Below the pieces are notes generated by a model. It did not search any database. It saw only the letters and a list, made by a program, of their open reading frames with translations, and was not told the origin of the DNA. The translations under genes and the position numbers were made by a program. 57,100 nucleotides of DNA from CAVLDP01 sp963661945 (GTDB lineage Bacteria > Bacillota > Clostridia > Lachnospirales > Lachnospiraceae), in the NCBI GenBank assembly GCA_963661945.1, contig CAVLDP010000015.1, positions 1 to 57,100 on the forward strand, read 5' to 3'. Position 1 is the stretch's first letter; each line of letters begins with the position of its first letter. Below, piece by piece: positions 23,366-31,917 of the stretch.

Positions 23366-24803
23366 AATCTCTACGATTAGAATTCTTAATTGCTTCTACA
23401 TTCTCCCTGGCGATACGTCTTCTCTCTTCGTCAGGGATATTGAGAAGCTCCTTCTCAATCATCTCAAAACCATCTTCTCTGGTCTTATCAGACGCATAAT
23501 CTACAATATATTCCGCAAGTGTCATAAGCGCATTCGGATGACAGCAGTTCTGAATCTGGCCAGTCTTACACAGGCTCATAAAGCGGTCTCCTGTTCTACC
23601 AGCACGATAGCAAGCGGTACAGAAGGATGGAATATGACCAGTCTCCATCAGCCAATCCACAACCTCATCAAGCGTTCTCTGATCAGATACATCGAATTGC
23701 TCTGTATCATGTGGTCTCTCTTCCTCTGTATATCCACCAACGGAAGTTCTAGATCCTCCTGACACCTGAGAGATTCCGACACGAAGCATCTTAGCTCGAA
23801 CATCCTCTGTCTCTCTCGTAGAAATGATCATACCAGTATATGGCACAGCAAGACGAATAATTGCTGCAAGCTTAACGAAGATCTCATCAGACAGAGAATT
23901 ATCAAATTCTGTAGGGTCAATATCATCAGCCTTCTTCACACGAGGAACAGAGATGGTATGAGGGCCAACTCCATGTACAGCCTCTAAGTGCTCTGCATGC
24001 ATAAGAAGACCAACTAACTCATACTTATACTTATCAAGACCAAAGAGAACACCTAATCCGACATCATCAATGCCGCCCTCCATGGCACGGTCCATGGCCT
24101 CAGTATGATAGGCATAATCATGCTTCGGTCCTGTTGGATGAAGCTCTTCATAGCTATCCTTGTGGTAGGTCTCCTGGAATAAGATATAGGTTCCGATTCC
24201 AGCTTCCTTTAGCTTACGATAGTTCTCTACTGTCGTTGCAGCAATATTGACATTAACACGTCGAATATCTCCATTCTTATGATGAACGGAATAAATTGTG
24301 TTGATACACTCTAAGATATACTCAATCGGATTATTGACTGGGTCCTCACCAGCTTCAATTGCCAGTCTCTTATGACCCATATCCTGAAGCGCAATAACCT
24401 CTGCCTTTACCTCTTCCTGAGTCAGCTTCTTACGCGCAATATGCTTGTTCTTCAGATGATAAGGACAATAGAGACAACCATTCACACAGTAATTCGACAG
24501 ATACAGTGGTGCAAAGATTACAATTCGATTGCCATAGAAGGCAAGCTTAATCTCTTCTGCCACTTCAAACATTCTCTCTGCTACCTCTGGGTCTTCATTT
24601 GCCAGAAGAACAGCTGCCTCGCGGTGAGTCAGACCTGCACAGGTGCAGCCCTTATCTGTCTTCACGGGACGAGCCTTCTCTAGAATCTCATTGATGAGAT
24701 CCATATTGTTCTTATTCGCCTCCGCATATTCCAGCGTGGAACGAATTTCCTCGTCATTAATGAATTCCTCTGCTTTAAGGGAATTCATATCATATTTTGC
24801 CAT
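23355..24803 (-). CDS. hydG: [FeFe]-hydrogenase radical SAM maturase HydG
   Basis: A 482-residue tyrosine lyase that supplies the CO and CN ligands of the hydrogenase H-cluster. The radical SAM cluster motif C106-x3-C110-x2-C113 (CVNGCLYC) and the C-terminal auxiliary cluster motif C-x2-C-x22-C (starting CTACYRAGRTGDRFM) are both complete. The ribosome site is AAAGGAAG. It lies 62 bases after the DUF3737 gene on the same strand, and no terminator was seen between them, so it may be in one unit with ygiQ. HydF is encoded 3 kb away on the other strand. HydE is not in the window. Confidence 0.95.
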   Translation of the reverse strand: MAKYDMNSLKAEEFINDEEIRSTLEYAEANKNNMDLINEILEKARPVKTDKGCTCAGLTHREAAVLLANEDPEVAERMFEVAEEIKLAFYGNRIVIFAPLYLSNYCVNGCLYCPYHLKNKHIARKKLTQEEVKAEVIALQDMGHKRLAIEAGEDPVNNPIEYILECINTIYSVHHKNGDIRRVNVNIAATTVENYRKLKEAGIGTYILFQETYHKDSYEELHPTGPKHDYAYHTEAMDRAMEGGIDDVGLGVLFGLDKYKYELVGLLMHAEHLEAVHGVGPHTISVPRVKKADDIDPTEFDNSLSDEIFVKLAAIIRLAVPYTGMIISTRETEDVRAKMLRVGISQVSGGSRTSVGGYTEEERPHDTEQFDVSDQRTLDEVVDWLMETGHIPSFCTACYRAGRTGDRFMSLCKTGQIQNCCHPNALMTLAEYIVDYASDKTREDGFEMIEKELLNIPDEERRRIARENVEAIKNSNRRDFRF

Positions 24804-24865
24804 TTTCTATACTTCCTTTCCCTTTTATACTCAAGTGTGTAATAGTTTCCACCACTCCTATTCTA

Positions 24866-25750
24866 TCACACATTTTCCTCAAAATCAGGTTCTGCAGCTT
24901 CTAGATCAATAGAATCGCAGGCAATCTCCACCTTCGATAAATCTACCTTATCTGGCTGAATGGTAAGTCTTCCAATATGATCTGCCGTAATTCGACCAGA
25001 GGATGGATTTAGGATGCTTCGCACATCGGTAATTGTCGCATCAATATTCGTCGAGAACTCAAAGGCGAGATTGGTTCCTGATAGATCACAGTTCTCAAGA
25101 GTCAGATTCTCAATATAGCAGAATCCCTGCAGAGAGCTAACCGTACAATTCACCAGGCGGACATTCCTTGAATTCCAGCCAAAATACTCACCCTCGATAT
25201 AGGAGTCATAGATGGTAACATTGTCGCAGTTCCAGAAGGCATCCTTGGTCATAAGACGGGAGGAATGTACTTCCAGATTCTTCACACCATCAAAGCCATA
25301 ATTTCCATCCAGTTCTAGCCCTTCGACATAGACATCCGAGCATCCCATGGCGAAGTAGTCTCCCTTGGCCTTCACATTAAGTAGCTTCACCTTGGAATTA
25401 TACCAAAGGGTCTCTTCTGCTCTATGAAATGTCACATCAGAAAGTGTGAGATTCTCGCATCTTCTGAAGTTCTTCGGTGCATCGATCACCGAAGAATTGA
25501 CCTCCATATTCTTCGTGTACCAGACGCCTGCACGTCCCATTTCTTCCCATGTGGAATCCTCCACATAGATATCTAACGCATACCAGAAGGGATACTTCCA
25601 GGCAAAGACCGAATTCCTAACCTGTAAGTCACTTGCCTCCTTCATTGGTGATTCTCCATCGCAGAATCTGCAACCGTCTATTTCAAGCTCATGGCCGCGA
25701 AAGAGGGCTCTCTCTCCGGTCAGTGTCTGATTCTCTATTCTGTCTCTCAT
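24866..25750 (-). CDS. DUF3737 family beta-helix protein
   Basis: A 294-residue protein of the DUF3737 family. The sequence is built of short repeating strands (patterns such as xLxLxxCxL with Asn/Asp/Cys turns), indicating a right-handed parallel beta-helix. Recognisable conserved stretches are GERALFRGHELEIDGCRF, DGESPMKEA and WYTKNMEV. There is no signal peptide or membrane segment, so it is likely cytoplasmic. Function is unknown for the family. It follows ygiQ by 11 bases and precedes hydG, but no functional link is evident. The fold resembles pectate-lyase and pentapeptide-like helices, yet no catalytic motif can be named. Confidence 0.8.
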   Translation of the reverse strand: MRDRIENQTLTGERALFRGHELEIDGCRFCDGESPMKEASDLQVRNSVFAWKYPFWYALDIYVEDSTWEEMGRAGVWYTKNMEVNSSVIDAPKNFRRCENLTLSDVTFHRAEETLWYNSKVKLLNVKAKGDYFAMGCSDVYVEGLELDGNYGFDGVKNLEVHSSRLMTKDAFWNCDNVTIYDSYIEGEYFGWNSRNVRLVNCTVSSLQGFCYIENLTLENCDLSGTNLAFEFSTNIDATITDVRSILNPSSGRITADHIGRLTIQPDKVDLSKVEIACDSIDLEAAEPDFEENV

Positions 25751-25761
25751 ATAGTTCCTCT

Positions 25762-27705
25762 CTATTTACGCTTGCCTCTACCTGTCTTCTTCTGATTGGG
25801 CTTGGTCGCCTGCTTGCCATTTGGCTTGCCGCTTGATTTACCCGCCTGCTTACCACTTGGCTTGCCGCTTGATTTACCCGCCTGCTTGCCACTTGGCTTA
25901 CCGCTTGGCTTCCTCGGCGGGATTAGATAGTCTCTTCCAAAGCCAATTAGATCCTCTCTCTTCTCACGAAGAAGGGCTTCCCGTACCAGGTCATAATTCT
26001 TAGGATCCCGGTACTGAATCAAGGCTCTCTGCATTGCCTTCTCATGTGGGTCACGCGCCACATATACCTCTTCCATGGTAATTGGATCAATCCCCGTATA
26101 ATACATACAGGTTGATACCGTACCTGGTGTCGGATAGAAGTCCTGCACCTGCTCCGGCATATATCCCAGATCTCTTATATATTCCGCCAGCTTAATCGCA
26201 TCGGAAAGGGTGGATCCTGGATGCGATGACATAAGATATGGCACAATATACTGCTTCTTGCCAAGAGACTGATTCGTGCGATCAAACTCCTGGCAGAACT
26301 TCTCATAGATTGCATGAGTTGGCTTTCCCATTCTCTTAAGTACATTATCCGAGATATGCTCCGGTGCAACACGAAGCTGGCCAGACACATGATACTGACA
26401 GAGCTCCCTGAGAAATGTCTTATCGGAATCTGCCACCAGATAATCAAATCGAAATCCTGACCTGACATAGACCTTCTTCACTCCAGGAAGCTCTCGAAGG
26501 CGCCGAAGAAGACGCAGATAGTCGCTGTGGTCTACCTTCAGGTTACCGCAAGGACTTGGGTAGAGGCAGCGCTTATTAAGACAAGCTCCACTCTTCAGTT
26601 GCTTATCGCAGGCTGGGCCACGAAATTCTGCTGTCGGTCCGCCAACATCATAGATATTACCCTTGAAATCAGGGTCCGTAAGCATAAGCTTCGCCTCATC
26701 AATAATTGACTCCTGACTTCTAGCCTGAACAATTCGTCCCTCATGGAAGGTAAGTGCGCAGAAATTGCAATCTCCGAAGCAGCCACGATTACTGGTAAGT
26801 GAAAACTTGATATCACCAAGTGCTGGGATTCCCCCCGCCGCCTCATAGCTTGGATGATAGCCTCTCATATAAGGAAGCCTGTAGATGTCATCCATCTCCA
26901 TCGTCGTGAGCGGTTTGCTCGGTGGATTCTGAACGACATAAAGCGCATCATCATATGTCTCATAGAGTCTCTTGGCCGCAAAAGGATCCGTATTCTGATG
27001 CTGAATGCCAAAGGACTTCGCGTAGGCCATCTTGTCCCTCTTAATCTCCTCAAAGGAAGGAAGTGCAATTGCATCATAGATCGAATCCTCATCTCTCGTC
27101 TTATAGACTGTTCCATCTACGAAAGTAATATCTGTAACTGAGATTCCAGCAGCAAGCGCCTCTGCAATCGCAATAATACTACGTTCTCCCATGCCATAGG
27201 AAATGATATCCGCACCAGAATCCAGAAGAATAGACCTTCTTACCTTATTGGACCAATAGTCATAATGTCCCATTCTGCGAAGAGAGGCCTCAATTCCGCC
27301 AATAATGATCGGTGTCTTCTTGTAGACCTGTCGAATCAGATTGCAATAGACAATTACCGCATAATCTGGTCTTCGGTCCGCTGCGCCTCCAGGGCTGTAG
27401 GCATCCTGATGTCGCCTCTTCTTGGCCACCGTATAATGATTCACCATAGAATCCATATTTCCTGAGGAAACCAGGAATCCAAGTCGCGGTTCCCCATATA
27501 TCTGAATTGAAGAATTGTCCCGCCAATTAGGCTGACAAATAAGGCCCACGGAGAATCCATGTGCCTCTAGAAGTCTGGCAATGATTGCCATTCCAAAGCT
27601 TGGATGATCGACATAAGCATCGCCACATACATAGACGAAGTCGAACTGACTAATCCCAGCTTCTTCCATATCCTTCTTACAAATTGGTAAATATCCTTGA
27701 GCCAT
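25762..27705 (-). CDS. YgiQ-family radical SAM protein
   Basis: A 647-residue YgiQ/UPF0313 protein. A B12-binding-like N-terminal region (FVYVCGDAYVDHPSFG) is followed by a radical SAM domain with C-x3-C-x2-C in RGCFGDCNFCALTFHEG. Then come DVGGPTAEFRGPAC and the conserved YPSPCGNLKVDH. The reaction is unknown. I start at the ATG at 27705 (MAQGYLPICKKDM), matching the usual family start; an ATG four codons upstream is an alternative and neither has a strong ribosome site. The last 50 residues are a Lys/Ser/Gly-rich tail of 12-residue repeats, likely disordered and basic, absent from the core family. Confidence 0.88.
   Translation of the reverse strand: MAQGYLPICKKDMEEAGISQFDFVYVCGDAYVDHPSFGMAIIARLLEAHGFSVGLICQPNWRDNSSIQIYGEPRLGFLVSSGNMDSMVNHYTVAKKRRHQDAYSPGGAADRRPDYAVIVYCNLIRQVYKKTPIIIGGIEASLRRMGHYDYWSNKVRRSILLDSGADIISYGMGERSIIAIAEALAAGISVTDITFVDGTVYKTRDEDSIYDAIALPSFEEIKRDKMAYAKSFGIQHQNTDPFAAKRLYETYDDALYVVQNPPSKPLTTMEMDDIYRLPYMRGYHPSYEAAGGIPALGDIKFSLTSNRGCFGDCNFCALTFHEGRIVQARSQESIIDEAKLMLTDPDFKGNIYDVGGPTAEFRGPACDKQLKSGACLNKRCLYPSPCGNLKVDHSDYLRLLRRLRELPGVKKVYVRSGFRFDYLVADSDKTFLRELCQYHVSGQLRVAPEHISDNVLKRMGKPTHAIYEKFCQEFDRTNQSLGKKQYIVPYLMSSHPGSTLSDAIKLAEYIRDLGYMPEQVQDFYPTPGTVSTCMYYTGIDPITMEEVYVARDPHEKAMQRALIQYRDPKNYDLVREALLREKREDLIGFGRDYLIPPRKPSGKPSGKQAGKSSGKPSGKQAGKSSGKPNGKQATKPNQKKTGRGKRK
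25810..25911 (-). repeat. Tandem repeat encoding basic YgiQ tail
   Basis: In-frame 36-bp units encode variants of GKPSGKQAGKSS about two and a half times, with shorter KPSG-type units around them. Copies are nearly identical at the DNA level, suggesting recent slippage expansion in the 3' end of the ygiQ-like gene. Confidence 0.75.
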
Positions 27706-27734
27706 AAAAAATCCCATTCTTTCTAGCGAAGATA

Positions 27735-27761
27735 ATACCATAATCCTATGAAAAATGGTAT
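27735..27761. promoter_or_regulatory. Inverted repeat between ygiQ and mgtC genes
   Basis: ATACCAT (27735-27741) and ATGGTAT (27755-27761) form a 7-bp-arm inverted repeat with a 13-base spacer between the divergent genes. The right arm overlaps TATGAT (27759-27764), a possible plus-strand -10. It may be a shared operator. No regulator gene is adjacent. Confidence 0.4.
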
Positions 27762-27787
27762 GATTTGAATGCACAGGAGGAAATAAT

Positions 27788-28471
27788 ATGCTATCAATGA
27801 CTATATCTGACTTTATGATTCGGCTACTCGTTGTTGTAGTGATTGGTTTTGTGATTGGCTTTGAGCGACAGATCACCGGTCACAATTGTTCTTTTAAGAC
27901 TACCGTTCTAATTGCCATCGGCTCCTTCGTCTTCGTAGCGGTCGAGGTTCTAATTGGCTCTGATGCCACTCGTATGGCCGCCAATGTCATTACCGGTATC
28001 GGTTTCTTATGTTCTGGCGTCATTTTCAAGAACGGACTCTCTGTCAATGGTCTAAATACCAGTGCCACCCTGTGGTGCACCGCCGCAATCTCAGTCCTGG
28101 TCGGCTACGGCTACACCTTCGAGGGATTAGCTGCAACCGGCGTCCTCGTGGCTCTTAATATCATCATGGCCTTCGGCGACAAGCACGTTCACACCCTGTC
28201 CCGTTTCGAGGAGATGGGCAATACGTCCTACTACATCTACATCGAATGCTTCCGAACGGATGTGAAGAAGCTGAAGAAGGCCGTCATCGAAGAACTGCCT
28301 AAGAAGGCGACTATCGATTCCTTTGAGCTCGATACTATGACTGGCACCAAGTGCAAGATCACCATCAAGCTGTCCACCAAGGGCAATCCTTACAAAGACA
28401 TCTCAAACCTCTGCGACAAGCTCTTCGAGAAAGAAGTGATCTCTATAACATTCGAGAAGATTGAGGAATAA
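27788..28471 (+). CDS. MgtC/SapB family membrane protein
   Basis: A 227-residue MgtC/SapB-family protein. Four or five hydrophobic segments fill residues 8-135, with the family signature GFVIGFERQITGH and the GIGFLCSGVIFK segment. A C-terminal cytoplasmic ACT-like domain (about 145-225) follows. MgtC proteins affect magnesium homeostasis and phosphate or ATP balance, but are not proven Mg2+ transporters. The ATG has an excellent AGGAGG site. It is 29 bases upstream of pepT on the same strand and probably co-transcribed with it, though the functions are unrelated. Confidence 0.85.
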   Translation: MLSMTISDFMIRLLVVVVIGFVIGFERQITGHNCSFKTTVLIAIGSFVFVAVEVLIGSDATRMAANVITGIGFLCSGVIFKNGLSVNGLNTSATLWCTAAISVLVGYGYTFEGLAATGVLVALNIIMAFGDKHVHTLSRFEEMGNTSYYIYIECFRTDVKKLKKAVIEELPKKATIDSFELDTMTGTKCKITIKLSTKGNPYKDISNLCDKLFEKEVISITFEKIEE

Positions 28472-28500
28472 TTCATACTAGATCTAAGGAGATATTCATT

Positions 28501-29715
28501 ATGAAAACAGTTACAGACAGATTACTGGAATATGTAACCATCTACACGACTTCTGACGAGGAGTCAGAATCAACACCAAGCGCCGTAAGAGAACTTAATC
28601 TATCCAGAATTCTGGAAGCTGAGCTCAAGGAAATGGGCCTTAAGAAGGTCCTCCTGTCCGACACCGGATATGTATATGGACTTCTGCCAGCTACAGAAGG
28701 GATGGAAGAAAAGCCTGCCATCGGCTTTATCGCTCACGTAGATACCGCGCCGGATTTCTCTGGCGAGAATGTAAAGCCACAGATCATTTCCAATTACGAT
28801 GGAGGGGATGTCCTCCTCCCTGGAAACAATACCTATCTCAAGGTCTCAGATTTTCCAGACCTCAAGGAACTGAAGGGACGCACCCTAATCACCACAGACG
28901 GAACTACTCTTCTCGGTGCCGACGACAAGGCTGGCGTCGCAGAGATTATGACAGGCATCGAATACATCAAGGAGAACAACCTCCCACACGGTGACCTCTG
29001 GGTCGGTTTCACTCCGGACGAAGAAATCGGCCGAGGCTCAGATCATTTCGACCTCGATTATTTCAAGGCAGATTATGCCTACACCTTCGATGGTGATTAC
29101 GAGGGCGAGGTTGCTTATGAGAACTTCAATGCAGCTTCTGCAACATTTACCATACACGGCGTCAGCGTCCATCCAGGCGAAGCCAAGGATATCATGGTAA
29201 ATGCCGCAGCAATTGCCTGTGAGATTGCCTGCTCCCTGCCTAAGGATGAGACACCAGAACACACTGAGGATCGCCAGGGCTTCTATCACCTGACTGACAT
29301 GTCCGGTGATGTCACAGAAGCTTCCCTTTCCTATATCATCCGAGATCATGACGAAACGAAATTCAACGAAAAGCTGTCAAATCTTGAGAAGCTATGTAAC
29401 AAATTCAACCAGACTTATGGCGAAGGCACAGTCGAACTTCTCATCGAGCATTCTTATCAGAACATGATTGCCATCATCCGCGACCATATGGACATCGTCC
29501 ATCGCGCAGAAGATGCCATTCGCTCCGTGGGGCTCACTCCACTCTCAAGGCCTGTCCGCGGTGGAACCGATGGAGCCAGACTCTCCTTCGATGGCCTTCC
29601 TTGTCCAAACATGGGAACCGGTGGCTACGGCTTCCACGGACCTTACGAACACATTACAGTGGAAGGCATGGAAACTGCAGTGAAGATTCTAATCTCGATT
29701 GCTACGCAAGAATAA
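28501..29715 (+). CDS. pepT: Peptidase T (tripeptide aminopeptidase)
   Basis: A 404-residue M20-family cytoplasmic zinc aminopeptidase that removes the N-terminal residue from tripeptides. Metal and catalytic residues are visible: H79 and D81 in AHVDTAPDF, D141 in LLGADDKAG, the E174-E175 pair in TPDEEIGRG, and the later GGTDGARLSF. Length is standard (about 405-410). The ribosome site is AAGGAG. A strong hairpin terminator follows the stop codon directly. Confidence 0.95.
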   Translation: MKTVTDRLLEYVTIYTTSDEESESTPSAVRELNLSRILEAELKEMGLKKVLLSDTGYVYGLLPATEGMEEKPAIGFIAHVDTAPDFSGENVKPQIISNYDGGDVLLPGNNTYLKVSDFPDLKELKGRTLITTDGTTLLGADDKAGVAEIMTGIEYIKENNLPHGDLWVGFTPDEEIGRGSDHFDLDYFKADYAYTFDGDYEGEVAYENFNAASATFTIHGVSVHPGEAKDIMVNAAAIACEIACSLPKDETPEHTEDRQGFYHLTDMSGDVTEASLSYIIRDHDETKFNEKLSNLEKLCNKFNQTYGEGTVELLIEHSYQNMIAIIRDHMDIVHRAEDAIRSVGLTPLSRPVRGGTDGARLSFDGLPCPNMGTGGYGFHGPYEHITVEGMETAVKILISIATQE

Positions 29716-29716
29716 A

Positions 29717-29750
29717 AAATGCTCCAGTGGAAAAATCCACTGGAGCATTT
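29717..29750. terminator. Bidirectional terminator after pepT
   Basis: A perfect 15-bp stem (29717-29731 with 29736-29750) built on AAATGCTCCAGTGGA encloses an AAAA loop. T-rich ends flank it on both strands, serving pepT and the converging DUF2798 gene. Confidence 0.9.
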
Positions 29751-29753
29751 CTT

Positions 29754-30224
29754 TTATGCTTCCTGCTTCTCTCCGCGACGGAAGATCAGTCTGAAAATCA
29801 AGCGAACAAGCGGTCCGCAGTAGAACATCTGATAGCAAATAGCCATTGGGAAGTTCATAGCCCAGGTCTGAATCCAGGTTCCGAAGGTATGAGTATCCTT
29901 GAATAAGATTGTTGCAACAAGGCTCATAATCGGGCACATAATACAGCAGATACAGATAGAGATTGCATATGTGATGAACTGTGGGCGATCCACTCCCGGC
30001 TGCATAACAGAGAAGGCAAGTCCTCTTGCAATGCGGCCAACCACGAAGAACTCAAGCACGAAGGCTATTGGTACCATAATAGGGAGTTCATGAAGTGCTG
30101 CAAGAAATGTTCCACCTGTAACCACACCAGTATTAAGGGCTACATTGTAGACCACCATTCCGTAGACCATAACCGTAGCCATAATTGCGGTAAAGATGAC
30201 ATCTTCAAATTTGTTTTTAGGCAT
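29754..30224 (-). CDS. DUF2798 family membrane protein
   Basis: A 156-residue integral membrane protein with about four helices, of the DUF2798 family (typical start MPKNKFEDVIFT, then MVYGMVVYNVALN). Function is unknown. It appears monocistronic, closed by the shared terminator with pepT. Its ribosome site CCAAGGAGGAT sits in the 3' arm of a long leader hairpin followed by seven T residues and then the ATG, so expression is probably controlled at the RNA level. Confidence 0.8.
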   Translation of the reverse strand: MPKNKFEDVIFTAIMATVMVYGMVVYNVALNTGVVTGGTFLAALHELPIMVPIAFVLEFFVVGRIARGLAFSVMQPGVDRPQFITYAISICICCIMCPIMSLVATILFKDTHTFGTWIQTWAMNFPMAICYQMFYCGPLVRLIFRLIFRRGEKQEA

Positions 30225-30286
30225 AAAAAAATCCTCCTTGGATAAGAACTAAACTCAAGTGTTGTTCGTTATCATCCAGGGAGGAT
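30225..30286 (-). promoter_or_regulatory. Leader hairpin sequestering the ribosome site
   Basis: On the minus strand ATCCTCC(C)TGGAT, then GATAACGAAC, pairs with GTTC(T)TATCCA(A)GGAGGAT, giving about 20 bp with small mismatches. The 3' arm contains the AGGAGG ribosome site of the DUF2798 gene and runs into TTTTTTT just before the ATG. It could hide the ribosome site, or act as a terminator that leaves only the start codon beyond it. Confidence 0.6.
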
Positions 30287-30372
30287 GTGTCGTTTCCAAT
30301 TAGCACCTATTTCATTGACCAATAGAATTTATCACAAAAGACTGATAATTGCAAACAATTTATATTCAAAAT

Positions 30373-31575
30373 TTATTTTTCCTTATATTTAAGGCTGGAT
30401 GGATGCTTACTCCCCCAGAAAGCATAGAGAAGAACAGACGCTACCGTTGCAAGGCAAATGATTAAGAACATATTACGATAACCAACTGCTTCAATGAGAA
30501 TTCCGGCAAGGCCGCCTCCCAAACCCAGTCCAATATCATAGGAACAGAGGAAAGTAGAATTTGCACTTCCTCTCCTTTCGATTGGAGCAGTATGCACAGC
30601 CATCGACTGAAGAGCTGGCTCGATTCCACCAAATGCATAACCTGCAAGTACGGCTGCAAGATAGAAGGTAACATCGCTTGGAACAAGTGCAAGAAGCAGA
30701 AATGCAACAAGCATAGCAGCATTACAGGTATATACGAAGATTCCCTCACCCTTTTCATCTGCCATCCTACCAAGAACCATACGGACGAATAAGAGCATAA
30801 ATGCTGTTATCAGGAAGAAAATACCACCAGATGGAAGCTGATAGGCCTGCGCATAGGATGATAAGAAATTCTCAAGTGCTCCCCAGGTTAACAGGAAAAC
30901 CAGGCAAATGGTGGATGCTGGAAGCGCATCCATCTCAATTAATCCCTTCAAGGTCAATGGCTGCTTCTCCTTAACAGGCATGGCATGCGTCTTCATGCAA
31001 GAAAAGAGAATAAGTGATAATAGCATAAATCCTGCAGCAACGATAAACATAAGGAGGAAGCTCACTTCCTTCAGGGCAAGGCTAAGTGCTGGAGCTATTG
31101 ATGTAGCAAGCGCCGTTGCCATGCCAAAATAGCCCATTCCCTCTGCAAAGCGACTCGGTGGCAGACTATCGCTTGCAATTGTAGCAGCCGATGTATTCGT
31201 AAATGCAAGAGCTGCACCATGCAACATACGGCATACAATTGCCAGTGCAATAGCGCAAAGCATAGAGTAACCAATCGCAGCCATATAAGTTGACATAGCA
31301 TAACCCAGTGTCATCAAACACATTCCAATCAGGCCGATAATTAATATGCTCTTTCGCTTACCATTATTTAGAAGATATCCCACAAATGGTCTTAAAATCA
31401 CCGCAACCAGAGAGAAGAATATCGCACAAAGGCCTGCAATTCCTTCATTTAATCCCAGAATTTCCTTGAGAAACATAGGAAAAGTATTTAGAACCATAAT
31501 ATGGTCCATAAATACCAGGAAGTTAATCACAATAATCAAGGCAAAATCCTTGGTCCAAAGTTTTTCTTTTTCCAT
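30373..31575 (-). CDS. MFS transporter
   Basis: A 400-residue major facilitator superfamily protein with about 12 membrane helices. The loop 2-3 motif is represented by FVGYLLNNGKRKS, and the equivalent second-half loop by VLGRMADEKGEG. The closest familiar pattern is drug/sugar efflux of the YfcJ/YwoG kind, but the substrate cannot be told. It has its own strong promoter and a terminator-like hairpin in the leader, which suggests inducible expression, as is often seen for antibiotic exporters. The ribosome site AAGGAG is 11 bases from the ATG. Confidence 0.82.
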   Translation of the reverse strand: MEKEKLWTKDFALIIVINFLVFMDHIMVLNTFPMFLKEILGLNEGIAGLCAIFFSLVAVILRPFVGYLLNNGKRKSILIIGLIGMCLMTLGYAMSTYMAAIGYSMLCAIALAIVCRMLHGAALAFTNTSAATIASDSLPPSRFAEGMGYFGMATALATSIAPALSLALKEVSFLLMFIVAAGFMLLSLILFSCMKTHAMPVKEKQPLTLKGLIEMDALPASTICLVFLLTWGALENFLSSYAQAYQLPSGGIFFLITAFMLLFVRMVLGRMADEKGEGIFVYTCNAAMLVAFLLLALVPSDVTFYLAAVLAGYAFGGIEPALQSMAVHTAPIERRGSANSTFLCSYDIGLGLGGGLAGILIEAVGYRNMFLIICLATVASVLLYAFWGSKHPSSLKYKEK

Positions 31576-31599
31576 AAATTAAACTACTCCTTCTATAAA

Positions 31600-31685
31600 C
31601 AAAAAGAGAGCGCAAGTCCGGTTTGGACTTACGCTCTCGCTACACAACGATTCAAATTATATCTATATAGGATCTGAAAAGTCAA
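31600..31685 (-). promoter_or_regulatory. MFS promoter with promoter-proximal terminator
   Basis: Minus-strand promoter TTGACT (31680-31685), 18 bases, TATAAT (31656-31661). About ten bases after the predicted start lies a stem GAGAGCG(T)AAGTCC/GGACTT(G)CGCTCTC (31606-31638) followed by TTTTTG (31600-31605). Transcripts would stop before the MFS gene unless the terminator is bypassed. The very short leader argues against a classical riboswitch. Confidence 0.7.
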
Positions 31686-31700
31686 ACTTTTTTTGAAAAA

Positions 31701-31853
31701 TCATCTCCTATGTCTCCTGCGCTCTGCCGCATCTACGATGACCATATAGCAGAGTGCTCCAATCGCAACAAGTCCTAGGACAAGCGCGAACCATAGAAAT
31801 ATGCAGATACCAAATGGTGCAGGGCAAAACCTGCAGAGAGAACAAATAGCCAT
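31701..31853 (-). CDS. Small cysteine-rich single-span membrane protein
   Basis: A 50-codon frame with a GGAG ribosome site nine bases before its ATG. The product starts MAICSLCRFCPAPFGICIFL, has one hydrophobic segment (about 16-40) and ends in a strongly basic RRRHRR tail. Three cysteines in C4-x2-C7-x2-C10 spacing, plus C17, suggest metal or lipid attachment at the membrane face. I recognise no family. It lies 64 bases downstream of the PilZ gene on the same strand and just upstream of the MFS promoter. A TATAAT at 31884-31889 could be its own -10 box. It could be a chance frame, but start signal, hydrophobicity and charge pattern look genuine. Confidence 0.5.
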   Translation of the reverse strand: MAICSLCRFCPAPFGICIFLWFALVLGLVAIGALCYMVIVDAAERRRHRR

Positions 31854-31917
31854 AACTTAAATCTCCAAAATCAAGTTGCAACAATTATATTCTCCCAATA
31901 GACACAAAAAGGGCACA

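Noticed and set aside
25785..25915. CRISPR-like short repeats
   Set aside because: The repeats are contiguous, in frame with ygiQ, lack spacers and have no cas genes nearby.
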